DNA of 64,000 nt from Sinorhizobium fredii NGR234. Lineage in GTDB: Bacteria > Pseudomonadota > Alphaproteobacteria > Rhizobiales > Rhizobiaceae. The notes beneath the pieces are model-generated. The model ran no database searches. It was not told the DNA's origin and was given only the letters and a program-made list of their open reading frames with translations. This document shows positions 16,679-25,232 of this stretch, piece after piece. The stretch covers positions 2,046,001-2,110,000 of the forward strand of contig NC_012586.1 in the NCBI RefSeq assembly GCF_000018545.1, given 5' to 3'. A program made the position numbers and the translations under genes. Each line of letters begins with the position of its first letter. The stretch's first letter is position 1.

Positions 16679-17482
16679 ATGCTGACCAGAGACCAGATCG
16701 AAGCCGCCGCTGAAAGCCTCGACCAGGCCGAGCGCACCCGCATCCAGACGGGCCTTCTGTCGCTGAAATACGCCGAGATCGACATGGACGACGCCTATGC
16801 GATCCAGGGCGCCTGGGTGAAGAAGAAGATCGCTTCCGGCCGCAAGGTGATCGGCTGGAAGATCGGCCTCACCTCCAAGGCGATGCAATATGCATTGAAC
16901 ATCGATATTCCCGATTCCGGCGTGCTGTTCGACGACATGGTCTTCGAGGACGGCGCGACGGTCCCGGCCGACCGCTTCATCCAGCCGCGCATCGAAGCGG
17001 AGATCGCCTTCGTGATGAAGGCACCGCTGAAGGGACCGGGCGCCACCGTCTTCGACGTGCTGAACGCCACCGGCTACGTGACGCCTGCGCTGGAAATCCT
17101 CGACACGCGCATCCTTCGCGTCGATCCCGAGACGAAGAAGACGCGCAATGTCTTCGACACGATTTCCGATAATGCGGCTAATGCCGGCATTGTCACCGGC
17201 GGGCGCGCCGTTCGGCCCGATCAGATCGACATCCGCTGGATGGGCGCGATCGTCAGCCGCAATTCCGAGGTCGAGGAAACCGGGCTCGGCGCCGGCGTAC
17301 TGAACCAGCCGGCGCGTGGCGTCGCCTGGCTCGCCAACCGGCTGGCGCAGTACGGCGACGGCATCGAGGCCGGGCAGATCGTTCTTGCCGGCTCGTTCAT
17401 CCGGCCGATCGAGGCGCGGCACGGCGACACGATCGTCGCCGATTTCGGCGCTTACGGCTCTGTCAGTCTCTATTTTGCCTGA
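16679..17482 (+). CDS. hpaH: 2-oxo-hept-3-ene-1,7-dioate hydratase
   Basis: A 267-residue hydratase of the 4-oxalocrotonate decarboxylase/2-oxopent-4-enoate hydratase group. Motifs include [25 protein letters not shown] (metal-ligand glutamates) and [13 protein letters not shown]. It adds water to 2-oxohept-3-ene-1,7-dioate to give 4-hydroxy-2-oxoheptanedioate, the HpaI substrate. Packed three bases after hpaG and ten before hpaI. Confidence 0.9.
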   Translation: MLTRDQIEAAAESLDQAERTRIQTGLLSLKYAEIDMDDAYAIQGAWVKKKIASGRKVIGWKIGLTSKAMQYALNIDIPDSGVLFDDMVFEDGATVPADRFIQPRIEAEIAFVMKAPLKGPGATVFDVLNATGYVTPALEILDTRILRVDPETKKTRNVFDTISDNAANAGIVTGGRAVRPDQIDIRWMGAIVSRNSEVEETGLGAGVLNQPARGVAWLANRLAQYGDGIEAGQIVLAGSFIRPIEARHGDTIVADFGAYGSVSLYFA

Positions 17483-17492
17483 GGGCGTTCTC

Positions 17493-18299
17493 ATGCCGGC
17501 TCCCACGAACCTCTTCAAACAGGCCCTCAGGGAGGGCCGCGCCCAGATCGGCCTCTGGCAGGCGCTCGCCAATCCCTATACGGTCGAGATCTGCGCCGGC
17601 GCCGGCTACGACTGGCTATTGCTCGATGCCGAGCACGCCCCAAACGACATCCCGTTACTGGTCTCGCAGCTGCAGGCGATGAAGGGCACCGCCAGCAACG
17701 CGGTGATCCGTCCGCCGATCGGCGAGACTTACATCGTCAAGCAGTTGCTCGACATCGGCGCCCACACCCTGTTGATCCCCATGGTCGACAGCAAGGAACT
17801 GGCCGAAACCATGGTGAAAGCCGTGCGTTATCCGCCGCAGGGCGTGCGCGGCATCGGCGCCGCACTCGCCCGCGCCTCCGCCTTCAACCGGATTCCCGAC
17901 TATCTGCAGACGGCCAATGACGAGATCTGCCTCCTGCTGCAGGTCGAAAGCCGGGCCGGGCTTGCCGCCCTCGACTCTATCGCCTCTACCGACGGCGTCG
18001 ACGGCGTCTTCATCGGCCCGGCCGATCTTGCCGCCGACATGGGTTTCCTCGGAAAGCCCGGCGCGCCAGAGGTGCAGGCGGCGGTGGAGGCGTCCCTGCT
18101 TCGCATCCAATCCCACGGCAAGGCAGCCGGCATCCTGACCGGCGATTTGGCACTCGCCAAGCGCTATCTCGAGCTTGGCGCGACCTTCGTGGCGATCGGC
18201 AACGACGTGACCCTGCTCGCCAATGCGACGAGCCAATTGCTCCGTGATTTCGAGGAGGCGAGCCCCGCAAGCGGCGCAGCGAGTGGCAGGGTCTATTGA
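17493..18299 (+). CDS. hpaI: 4-hydroxy-2-oxoheptanedioate aldolase
   Basis: A 268-residue class II (metal-dependent) aldolase of the HpcH/HpaI family. The catalytic His lies in LLDAEHAPND, the metal ligands are Glu in LQVESRAGL and Asp in FIGPADLAADMG. It splits the substrate to pyruvate and succinate semialdehyde, the end of the pathway. The ATG at 17493 gives the usual family length; earlier in-frame codons fall inside hpaH. Confidence 0.92.
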   Translation: MPAPTNLFKQALREGRAQIGLWQALANPYTVEICAGAGYDWLLLDAEHAPNDIPLLVSQLQAMKGTASNAVIRPPIGETYIVKQLLDIGAHTLLIPMVDSKELAETMVKAVRYPPQGVRGIGAALARASAFNRIPDYLQTANDEICLLLQVESRAGLAALDSIASTDGVDGVFIGPADLAADMGFLGKPGAPEVQAAVEASLLRIQSHGKAAGILTGDLALAKRYLELGATFVAIGNDVTLLANATSQLLRDFEEASPASGAASGRVY

Positions 18300-18304
18300 G
18301 TGCC

Positions 18305-18811
18305 TTACTCTTCGCCGCCTGAACCGCCTTCGAGTTTCAGGCTCGCCAGTTCCTCGAGCATGTCGATGAGTTGCTCGACCCGTTCCGCCCCGAAGCGGGC
18401 GTCGATATCGCCATAGGCCCTGAGGCTTTCGGGCATGACGTCCTCGATCACCGCCTGCCCGGCGGGCGTCACCTTGAGCAGCACCCGCCGGCCATCCGCC
18501 TTGTCCTTGTGCTTGGTGATGAAGCCACGCTCCTCGAGCGAGCGGATCATGCGCGTGAGACTCGGGGCCAGGATGGAGGCCTTGTCCGCCACCTCGGTCG
18601 CGTCGAGCATCCCCTCCTCGGCGAGAACGCGGATGACACGCCATTGCTGCTCGGTGACGTCGTGAGCCGCGAGGATCGGCCGGAAATGGCTCATCACCGC
18701 CTCGCGGGCGCGCAGCAAACCCATGGCCAATGAGCGCCGGCGCTGCTTCGTTTCTGTTGCGGCAACGGTCGGATGCGCATCTGCCGCTTCCCCAGCCTGT
18801 CGGTTCTTCAT
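18305..18811 (-). CDS. hpaR: MarR-family repressor of the hpa operon
   Basis: A 168-residue winged-helix regulator of the MarR family. The DNA-binding part runs from about residue 60 to 120 (DATEVADKASILAPSLTRMI as recognition region, DGRRVLLKVTPAG as the wing). HpaR represses homoprotocatechuate meta-pathway genes and responds to aromatic intermediates. The gene is convergent with hpaI, five bases away. I take the ATG at 18811 because it gives the family length; an upstream in-frame ATG at 18934 would add 41 residues without family character. Confidence 0.86.
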   Translation of the reverse strand: MKNRQAGEAADAHPTVAATETKQRRRSLAMGLLRAREAVMSHFRPILAAHDVTEQQWRVIRVLAEEGMLDATEVADKASILAPSLTRMIRSLEERGFITKHKDKADGRRVLLKVTPAGQAVIEDVMPESLRAYGDIDARFGAERVEQLIDMLEELASLKLEGGSGGEE

Positions 18812-18910
18812 CGTCGATCCATCATCCACTATCCCGCATCCACGCTTTCGATAATCAAGGGCAGACCGGGTGGCAAATTTCACCAATGCAAATTGCTTAA
18901 CGCGAAAACT

Positions 18911-18924
18911 ATCTGGCGCCAGAT
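18911..18924. promoter_or_regulatory. Perfect palindrome upstream of hpaR
   Basis: ATCTGGCGCCAGAT is a perfect 14-base palindrome about 100 bases before the hpaR start, with TCAACATTGAA at 18944-18954 beyond it. It could be an operator for hpaR or for the rightward gene at 19075. It does not match the TTAACATGTTAA site upstream of hpaF. Confidence 0.4.
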
Positions 18925-19003
18925 CACTTCGCAACCGGCGAAATCAACATTGAACTGGGGGCACCACCCGGGCTCCGTCACCATGCCGCCTGCTCGGAAC
19001 GAA

Positions 19004-19028
19004 GGAACTCCAACGGCCCACCGTCGTT
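19004..19028 (+). promoter_or_regulatory. EcfG/RpoE2-type general stress promoter
   Basis: GGAAC (19004-19008), sixteen bases, then CGTT (19025-19028) exactly matches the alphaproteobacterial EcfG (RpoE2) promoter pattern. It lies about 45 bases before the ATG of the small membrane protein gene at 19075, the right distance for a transcription start and leader. A second GGAAC eight bases upstream is probably incidental. Confidence 0.72.
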
Positions 19029-19074
19029 TTCCTCCCGGGGACCACCTCACGGGTTCAGAAATGGAGGATCAGCA

Positions 19075-19485
19075 ATGGCACAGGAAAAATCAATCGGTTC
19101 CGCTGTCCCGCGCGGCGTCGTCGACACGAAAAGCGGCACGGTCGGCGTTCCGAACCAGAAGACGATGGAGGAAGAAGTCCGGTGGCTTCGTGATCAGGTC
19201 AATGCGCTGAAGGAGACGCTCGCCGATCTCGGCATTCCCTCCGGCAGGGCTGTGGCAAACACGGTGAAAGATACGGGTCGCAAGGCCGGAGAAATGGCAC
19301 GAGAGCATCCCGCCTGGACGGCCCTGGCACTGGTCGGTCTCGTCGGCCTGATCCTGGCAAGCACCAGCCGTCCATACTGGTCCACGCGGCGTTCTTCGCG
19401 CACAGAGGATGTCATCTCCGATATCGAGGATCGCTTGAGCGAATTGAAGGACCGTTACTGGTCGAGCGGCTGGCGGCCCTGGTGA
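19075..19485 (+). CDS. Small single-TM protein, DUF883/ElaB-like, stress-type
   Basis: A 136-residue protein with a charged amphipathic segment (about residues 28-55, EEEVRWLRDQVNALKETLADLG), a short linker, one hydrophobic helix (about 82-98, ALALVGLVGLILAS) and an Arg/Trp-rich tail (SRTEDVISDIEDRLSELKDRYW). The arrangement resembles DUF883/ElaB membrane-anchored stress proteins, though I cannot place it firmly in that family. The upstream EcfG-type promoter supports expression in stress or stationary phase. GGAGGATCAGCA is a good ribosome site. Confidence 0.68.
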   Translation: MAQEKSIGSAVPRGVVDTKSGTVGVPNQKTMEEEVRWLRDQVNALKETLADLGIPSGRAVANTVKDTGRKAGEMAREHPAWTALALVGLVGLILASTSRPYWSTRRSSRTEDVISDIEDRLSELKDRYWSSGWRPW

Positions 19486-19625
19486 CGGGAACTTCCTCCA
19501 GCGACCAAAGCACAGTTCGCGGGCAGCGGCTTCATCTCCATAGTGCTTTTTTTTCGGCCCGACCTGTCGGATGGGGGCGGGGCGGCACGTCTTCATGTCA
19601 TTGGACATGACAAAGGAGTTCATCC

Positions 19626-20108
19626 ATGCCCAAGATCGTCTCTCACCTCTGGTTCGCGGAGCAGGCTCGCCGAGCCGTCGACTTCTACGTCTCGATCATT
19701 CCGAACTCGGCCATATCAGGCGAAACAACCGTGCCGGCGGAAACCCCGAGCGGCCCTCCAGGCAGCGTCAAGGTGATCGAATTCACCCTGGACGGCCAGA
19801 ATTTCACCGCGCTGGAAGCCGGGCCTTTCGATGCCTTCAACCACGCCTTCTCTATTCAGGTGCAGTGCGACAGCCAGGAGGAGATCGACCGTATATGGGA
19901 TGCCTTCCTTGCCAATGGCGGCGGAGCGGAACAATGCGGCTGGCTGAAGGACCGCTGGGGTCTCTCGTGGCAGATCGTGCCGCGCGCCTTGGGCGAGATG
20001 ATGTCCAGCCCCGATCGCGACCGGGCCAAGCGGGCAGCGAAAGCCATGCTCGGCATGGTGAAGCTCGACATTGCCGCGCTCAAGCGCGCCTTTGACGCTG
20101 CAGGCTGA
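19626..20108 (+). CDS. VOC-family protein, PhnB/YdcJ-like glyoxalase fold
   Basis: A 160-residue vicinal-oxygen-chelate protein of the PhnB-like subgroup (often labelled 3-demethylubiquinone methyltransferase-like). Diagnostic segments are HLWFAEQARRAVDFYVSI, the central LDGQNFTALEAGP and the C-terminal GWLKDRWGLSWQIVP. Members are small dimeric proteins of mostly unknown function, some of them glyoxalase or resistance related. An AAAGGAG site precedes the ATG. It stands alone, not in an obvious operon. Confidence 0.8.
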   Translation: MPKIVSHLWFAEQARRAVDFYVSIIPNSAISGETTVPAETPSGPPGSVKVIEFTLDGQNFTALEAGPFDAFNHAFSIQVQCDSQEEIDRIWDAFLANGGGAEQCGWLKDRWGLSWQIVPRALGEMMSSPDRDRAKRAAKAMLGMVKLDIAALKRAFDAAG

Positions 20109-20224
20109 CCGGCGGGTTCGATCCCGCACATTCACCGCTTCGGGGCTGCAGAGCGGCCCCGCCGGGGGTATTATGTCGCTGCCGGAACCAAGCTTGCAAA
20201 GCTTCGAACGGAAGGGAGCGACCG

Positions 20225-21142
20225 ATGACCGTCACGCGGCGCACAATCGTTCAGGCGCTTGGCCTCGGCCTATCGCTGCCGCTCATGCCGCGGCTGGCAG
20301 CGGGCCAGGCTGGCGACATGATCACCAAAACCATTCCGAAAACCGGCGAGCCCTTGCCTGCGATCGGCCTCGGCACCTGGATCACCTTCAATGTCGGGGA
20401 CGATCCCCTCCTGAAGGACGAATGCGCCGCCGTGATCGCCACCTTCTTCGAAGGCGGCGGCCGCATGATCGACTCCTCGCCGATGTACGGCTCCTCCCAG
20501 CCGACGATCGGCTACGGCCTTCGCAAGCTCGGCCATCCCGACCGGCTGTTTTCGGCGGAGAAGGTCTGGATCTCTGACCCCGCAAGCGGCGCCGCCCAGA
20601 TCAAGGCGTCGCGTGACCATTGGGGCGTCGGCAGATTCGATCTCATGCAGGTCCACAATCTGGTCTCCTGGGAGGAGCATTTGCCCGCTCTCCTCGACAT
20701 GAAGGCGGCCGGGCAGTTGCGCTATGTCGGCATCACCACCTCCGAAGGGCGCCGTCATCGCGAGATCGCGCGCGTCATGGCGGAGCAGCCGATCGATTTC
20801 GTGCAGCTCACCTACAACATCCTCGATCGGGAAGCGGAGGACCGCATCCTGCCGCTGGCGCGGGAGAAGGGCATCGCGGTCATCGCCAACCGCCCGTTCC
20901 GGCAGGGCGACCTCATCCGGCAGGTCGAGGACGCGCCATTGCCGGACTGGCTTGCCGAGACGGGCGCCGGCAACTGGGCGCAGTTCCTGCTGAAATTCAT
21001 CATCTCGCATCCGGAGGTGACCTGTGCGATCCCCGCCACCACCCGCGCGGACCATGTCCGGGAGAACCTCGGCGCGGCAAGGGGCGTCCTGCCCGACGAG
21101 GCAACGCGCCGGCGCATGGTCGACTATGTGGAAGCGCTGTGA
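20225..21142 (+). CDS. Tat-exported aldo/keto reductase
   Basis: A 305-residue aldo/keto reductase with an N-terminal twin-arginine signal (TRRTIVQALGLGLSLP, cleavage expected near AAG/QA, about residue 27), so it should act in the periplasm. The catalytic tetrad is visible: Asp in MIDSSPMY, Tyr in the same segment, Lys in SAEKVWIS and His in MQVHNLV. A periplasmic location for an NAD(P)H enzyme is unusual unless the cofactor is bound before export. AAGGGAGCGACCG is the ribosome site. The substrate is unknown. Confidence 0.8.
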   Translation: MTVTRRTIVQALGLGLSLPLMPRLAAGQAGDMITKTIPKTGEPLPAIGLGTWITFNVGDDPLLKDECAAVIATFFEGGGRMIDSSPMYGSSQPTIGYGLRKLGHPDRLFSAEKVWISDPASGAAQIKASRDHWGVGRFDLMQVHNLVSWEEHLPALLDMKAAGQLRYVGITTSEGRRHREIARVMAEQPIDFVQLTYNILDREAEDRILPLAREKGIAVIANRPFRQGDLIRQVEDAPLPDWLAETGAGNWAQFLLKFIISHPEVTCAIPATTRADHVRENLGAARGVLPDEATRRRMVDYVEAL

Positions 21143-21173
21143 GTGCGCCCCGACCTGATGCGGATTGCATCTG

Positions 21174-21830
21174 ATGTCCGATTGGGCGACCTATACGCTT
21201 CAAGATCTGCTGCTGTTCTCGCCGCGGGTCTATTTCCGGCTGATCGAACGGTACAATCAGGACTTCTGGCCCCTTCAGATCGTGCTCATCGCGGCCGCGC
21301 TTGCCGTGCTCGTTCCGGCCGCCATACACGTTCGCCGCGTCCGGCTGGCAGTTCTTCCTTTGCTCGCCCTGGCATGGGCCTTCTGCGCCTGGCAGTTCCT
21401 GTGGGCGCGCTATGCCGGGATCAACCGGGCGATGCCTTACGCGGCGGCCGCCTTCTGGATCCAGGCGGCATTGCTGGTTCTCGTCGGCCTGATGGCACGC
21501 GATCCCGCGCCTGCAGGCCGCCTGCGCCACTATGGCGGAATTGGTCTTTCAGTGTTCGGTCTGCTCGCCTACCCGTTTATTGCCTGGCTTGCAGGCCGCT
21601 CCCCCGTCTCGGCCGAAACCTTCGGCATGATGCCCGATCCGACGGTTGCAACGACGTTCGGCGCCATGCTGATGCTGGGTCAGAGGAAACTGGGGCTGCT
21701 TCTGCCGATTCCGGTTGCATGGTCACTTTACAGCGGCCTGACCCTTTGGGCGATGCGAGATCCAGGCGCCTTGGGACCGCTTGCCGCCTGCGCCGCATTC
21801 TCCGTATTTCTGGTTGCCGGCAGACGATGA
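21174..21830 (+). CDS. DUF6064-like integral membrane protein
   Basis: A 218-residue protein with about six to seven hydrophobic helices and short loops (LIERYNQDFWPLQIVLIAAAL near the N-terminus). The PLQ..W/Y..RYAGINRAMPYAAAAFWIQAALL pattern fits the DUF6064 group, for which no function is known. The ATG at 21174 is preferred over a TTG at 21165. It begins 31 bases after the aldo/keto reductase stop and may be co-transcribed. It converges on the ABC permease gene with three bases between. Confidence 0.65.
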   Translation: MSDWATYTLQDLLLFSPRVYFRLIERYNQDFWPLQIVLIAAALAVLVPAAIHVRRVRLAVLPLLALAWAFCAWQFLWARYAGINRAMPYAAAAFWIQAALLVLVGLMARDPAPAGRLRHYGGIGLSVFGLLAYPFIAWLAGRSPVSAETFGMMPDPTVATTFGAMLMLGQRKLGLLLPIPVAWSLYSGLTLWAMRDPGALGPLAACAAFSVFLVAGRR

Positions 21831-21833
21831 GCA

Positions 21834-22733
21834 TCACTCCTTGACCGCGCCCGTCATCGACGAGACGTAGTAGTCGACGAAGAACGAATAGAGGATGACG
21901 ACCGGCAGCGAACCGAACAGCGCGCCGGCCATCAGCGCGCCCCATTCGAAGACGTCGCCGCGCACCAGCTCCGTCAGCACGCCGACCGGCACCGTCTTGT
22001 TCTCCGATGATTGGATGAAGGTCAGCGCATAGATGAACTCGTTCCAGGACAGCGTGAAGGCGAAGATGCCGGCCGAAATCAGGCCCGGCACGGCGAGCGG
22101 CAGGATGATCCGGATAAGGATCTGCCAGCGCGTCGCCCCGTCCACCAGGGCGCTTTCCTCCAGCTCGAACGGGATGGAGCGGAAATAGCCCATCAGCAGC
22201 CAGGTGCAGAAGGGAATGAGGAATGTTGGATAAGTGAAGATCAGCGCCAGCTTAGAATCGTAGATGCCGAACTTGAAGACGATGAAGGCGAGCGGGATGA
22301 ACAGGATCGACGGCGGTACCAGATAGGCGAGGAAGATCATCAGCCCGACCGGGCGCGAACCGGTGAAGCGCACCCGCTCGATCGCATAGGCCGCGAAGAT
22401 CGACGCAGCCAGCGACAGGATCGTCGAGCCGAGGGCGACGAGCATCGTGTTCCATAGCCAGCCCGGATAGGAGGTCTCGAAGAGCAGATACTTGATGTGA
22501 TCGAGCGTCGGCCCCACGACCCAGAAGGGGCTGTAATTGTTGTAGTCGGTGAGCTGCGAATTCGGCTTCACCGCCGTGATCGCCATCCAGTAGAACGGGA
22601 ACAGCAGCACGAAGACGAAGACCGCCATGGGCAGGTAAAGGGTGACGATCCGGCGCGGCAGGCGGTTGAGATAGCTCATCCCCTCGGCGGTATCGGTGAG
22701 GACCTCGTCTTCTATTTTCGTGGTCGTGTTCAT
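21834..22733 (-). CDS. Carbohydrate ABC transporter permease, MalG type
   Basis: A 299-residue inner-membrane permease with six predicted helices and the EAA loop (about residues 195-215, FELEESALVDGATRWQILI) that contacts the ATPase. It pairs with the MalF-type permease upstream. The substrate is probably a sugar or sugar acid linked to the DenD/SDR enzymes in the same operon. Last gene of the minus-strand operon that begins with the GntR regulator at 28942. GGGAGAGACAAG precedes the ATG at 22733. Confidence 0.87.
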   Translation of the reverse strand: MNTTTKIEDEVLTDTAEGMSYLNRLPRRIVTLYLPMAVFVFVLLFPFYWMAITAVKPNSQLTDYNNYSPFWVVGPTLDHIKYLLFETSYPGWLWNTMLVALGSTILSLAASIFAAYAIERVRFTGSRPVGLMIFLAYLVPPSILFIPLAFIVFKFGIYDSKLALIFTYPTFLIPFCTWLLMGYFRSIPFELEESALVDGATRWQILIRIILPLAVPGLISAGIFAFTLSWNEFIYALTFIQSSENKTVPVGVLTELVRGDVFEWGALMAGALFGSLPVVILYSFFVDYYVSSMTGAVKE

Positions 22734-22749
22734 CTTGTCTCTCCCGATC

Positions 22750-23682
22750 TCAGTCCTGTCCGCCCTGCTGCCATTTGCGCCGCTGCAGGCCGAAGAAGCT
22801 GAACATGATGGCGGCGAGCAGGAAGGGGATCATGGCGACGGCGATCGCCGCCCCCTCGCCGAGCTGGCCGCCCGGAATGCCGCGCTGGAACGAAAGCGTC
22901 GCCATCAGATGCGTGGCGTTCACCGGTCCGCCCTTGGTCAGCACGTAGATGAGCTGGAAATCGGTGAAGGTGAACAGCACCGAGAAGGTCATTACGACGG
23001 CGATGATCGGCGTCAGCATCGGCAGGGTCACATAGCGGAAACGCTGCCAGCTGGTGGCGCCGTCGAGCGAGGCGGCTTCCTGCAGCGACGCCGGGATCGT
23101 CTGCAGACCGGCAAGCAGCGAGATCGCCACGAAGGGAATGCCACGCCAGACATTGGCGGCGATGACCGAGGCGCGCGCGTTGGTCGGATCGCCGAGGAAG
23201 TTGATCGGCCCGTCGATGACCCCGAGCTCCATCAGCGACCAGGAAATAATCGAGAACTGCGAATCGTAGATCCACCAGAAGGCGAGCGCCGAAAGCACCG
23301 TCGGCACGACCCAGGGAAGCAGCACGATGGCGCGGAAAAAGGACTTGAACGGCAGGTTTTCGTTGAGCAGCAAGGCCAGCCACAGGCCGAGCGCAAACTT
23401 CAGGATCGACGCCACGAATGTATAGAGCAGCGTGTTGAAGACCGAGAGCCAGAAGACCGAATCGCGTGCCAGGAACTCGTAGTTCTCAAGCCCGATGAAG
23501 ATGCCGTCGCGGCCAATGCGCGTGTCGGTGAAGCCGAGCCAGACGCCGAGCCCCAGCGGGTAGGTAAGGAAGCAGATGAGAAAAATGGCGGCCGGCAGCA
23601 TGAACAGCAGGCCGAGCACGTTGTTGTTCTGCATCAGCGATGCCATGGCGGATGGCGGCTTTCCGGACGACGTGATCGACAT
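22750..23682 (-). CDS. Carbohydrate ABC transporter permease, MalF type
   Basis: A 310-residue permease with the EAA motif (SLQEAASLDGATSWQRFRYVTLP) and six helices. It forms the channel with the MalG-type partner 16 bases downstream. The ATG at 23682 is preferred because GGAGAAATTCG sits before it and the family length fits; upstream in-frame sequence lies in a hairpin-rich spacer. Confidence 0.87.
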   Translation of the reverse strand: MSITSSGKPPSAMASLMQNNNVLGLLFMLPAAIFLICFLTYPLGLGVWLGFTDTRIGRDGIFIGLENYEFLARDSVFWLSVFNTLLYTFVASILKFALGLWLALLLNENLPFKSFFRAIVLLPWVVPTVLSALAFWWIYDSQFSIISWSLMELGVIDGPINFLGDPTNARASVIAANVWRGIPFVAISLLAGLQTIPASLQEAASLDGATSWQRFRYVTLPMLTPIIAVVMTFSVLFTFTDFQLIYVLTKGGPVNATHLMATLSFQRGIPGGQLGEGAAIAVAMIPFLLAAIMFSFFGLQRRKWQQGGQD

Positions 23683-23718
23683 CGAATTTCTCCGGCCTAG
23701 AATGGGTTCAGATATTGA

Positions 23719-23776
23719 GCCGGCGGCCCGGGCCGCCGGCCTCGTCGATGGACGTGGCGGCCGACAGGCCGCCACG
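23719..23776 (-). terminator. Two intergenic stem-loops between binding protein and permease genes
   Basis: A perfect 22-base palindrome (23719-23740) and a second hairpin with 10-base arms and a GACA loop (23753-23776, arms starting CGTGGCGGCC) fill the gap after the binding-protein stop. Such structures typically act as attenuators and mRNA 3' stabilisers that raise the binding protein over the permeases. Confidence 0.6.
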
Positions 23777-23781
23777 GAAAA

Positions 23782-25086
23782 TCACACGCGGTAGTAGCGG
23801 TTTGCCCGCCGTTCGGCCTCGACGACGGCATCCTCGGGCGTCATCTGGCCGGTTACTGCCGTCGCGAACATGTCGACCAGCACGTAGTCGGCCATGACCC
23901 CGGCCGAGGCGTAGCCGAGCGGACCGGCATAGCCGTTCGGCCGCAGCGTCTCGGAGGCCTTGGCATAGGGCGCGTGGATCGGGTCGGCGGTCCAGACCGG
24001 GTTGTTGGCGAAGGCCTTCAGCGGCTGGCAGCAATAGGCGCTCGAGCCTTGGATCCAGGCATTCATCTGCTCGGCTTCCATCATGAACTTGATGTAGGCC
24101 TTGGCCGCTTCCGGATATTTGCTGTGGTTGAAGAGCAGGATCGAACTCGTCTGGTGCAGCTCGACGCTCTGGCCGACCGGGCCGATCGGGAAGTTGGTGG
24201 TGCGGATATCCGCCGCCAGCTCGGCGAGCGCCGCATCCTTCTTGGCGGCATAATAGAGCGAGACGCCGTTCGCCGTCAGCGAGACCTGTCCGGCGAGGAA
24301 GGCGCGGTTGTTGTTGATGTCGAGCCAGCTTTCCGTGCCCGGAATGAAGGTCTCGTAGAGCTGCTTGGCGTAGTTGATAGCCGCCAGCGTCTCCGGGCTG
24401 TTGATGGTCACCTTGCCGCCTTCGTCGACCATCTTGCCGCCATGGCTCCAAAGCAGCCAGTGGGCGTAGTTGTTGCCGTCGCCGACCGCCTTGCCGTGCG
24501 GGAAACCGGCCGGCGTGCCCTTCGCCTTCATCGCCTTGCAGAGCTCGAGGAAGCCCGCCGTATCCTTCGGAAATTCACTGAAGCCGGCCGCCTTCATGTG
24601 GCTGTCGCGGTAGCAGACGGCGTTGCCGATCGCCGTCAGCGGCATGGCGATGAACTTGCCGTCGTGGGTCGCGTAACCCTTCACGCCATCGTACCAGCCG
24701 CCATATTTGCCGCCGAGGTAATTGGCGAGTTCGGTGACGTCGACGAGCTTGTCCGGATACTGATGCGCGTCATCGAACCAGCACATCACCATGTCCGGGC
24801 CGGAGCCGACATTCGCGGCAACGGCCGCCTTCGGGCGAATGTCCTCCCAGCTTTCCTTGTCGATGCGGACCTCGACGCCGGTTGCCTCGGTGAACTTCTT
24901 GGTATTGGCAAGCCAGGCATCCTCGTCACCCTTGACGAAAGGCGTCCATCGCAAAAGCCTGAGGCTCGCGCCTTCCTCCGGCTTGTAGCTCGGTTCGGCC
25001 TGCGCGAAGGTCGGGCGGATGCCAAGACCCACGGCGCCGGCAAGGGCGGCGGAGGTTGCGAGGAAATCACGTCTCTTTATCGGCAT
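23782..25086 (-). CDS. ABC transporter extracellular solute-binding protein (Tat signal)
   Basis: A 434-residue periplasmic binding protein of the MalE-like family 1. It begins with a twin-arginine signal (KRRDFLATSAALAGAVGLG), with processing expected near TFAQA, about residue 30. The mature part starts LRLLRWTPF and shows the two-lobe pattern with GPDMVMCWFDDAH. The likely ligand is a sugar or polyol acid handled by DenD and the SDR of the operon. The ATG at 25086 has GGAGGAGTACCA before it. Confidence 0.87.
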   Translation of the reverse strand: MPIKRRDFLATSAALAGAVGLGIRPTFAQAEPSYKPEEGASLRLLRWTPFVKGDEDAWLANTKKFTEATGVEVRIDKESWEDIRPKAAVAANVGSGPDMVMCWFDDAHQYPDKLVDVTELANYLGGKYGGWYDGVKGYATHDGKFIAMPLTAIGNAVCYRDSHMKAAGFSEFPKDTAGFLELCKAMKAKGTPAGFPHGKAVGDGNNYAHWLLWSHGGKMVDEGGKVTINSPETLAAINYAKQLYETFIPGTESWLDINNNRAFLAGQVSLTANGVSLYYAAKKDAALAELAADIRTTNFPIGPVGQSVELHQTSSILLFNHSKYPEAAKAYIKFMMEAEQMNAWIQGSSAYCCQPLKAFANNPVWTADPIHAPYAKASETLRPNGYAGPLGYASAGVMADYVLVDMFATAVTGQMTPEDAVVEAERRANRYYRV

Positions 25087-25160
25087 TGGTACTCCTCCTT
25101 GAAACAGCGGGAGCAAATCTTCCCGGCATTCGCCGTCCCGCTTGGCGAATGCTGCGACCC

Positions 25161-25185
25161 CGATGCCGGCGGTTGCCCGGCATCG
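25161..25185 (-). terminator. Stem-loop between ATPase and binding-protein genes
   Basis: CGATGCCGG (25161-25169) and CCGGCATCG (25177-25185) form a 9-base stem with a 7-base loop. Without a T-run, it is more likely an mRNA processing or attenuation structure than a full terminator. Confidence 0.45.
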
Positions 25186-25232
25186 CCCGCGCGGCGAGGA
25201 AGGCTCCTCCCCTTCCTCCTCCCGGACGGGCG

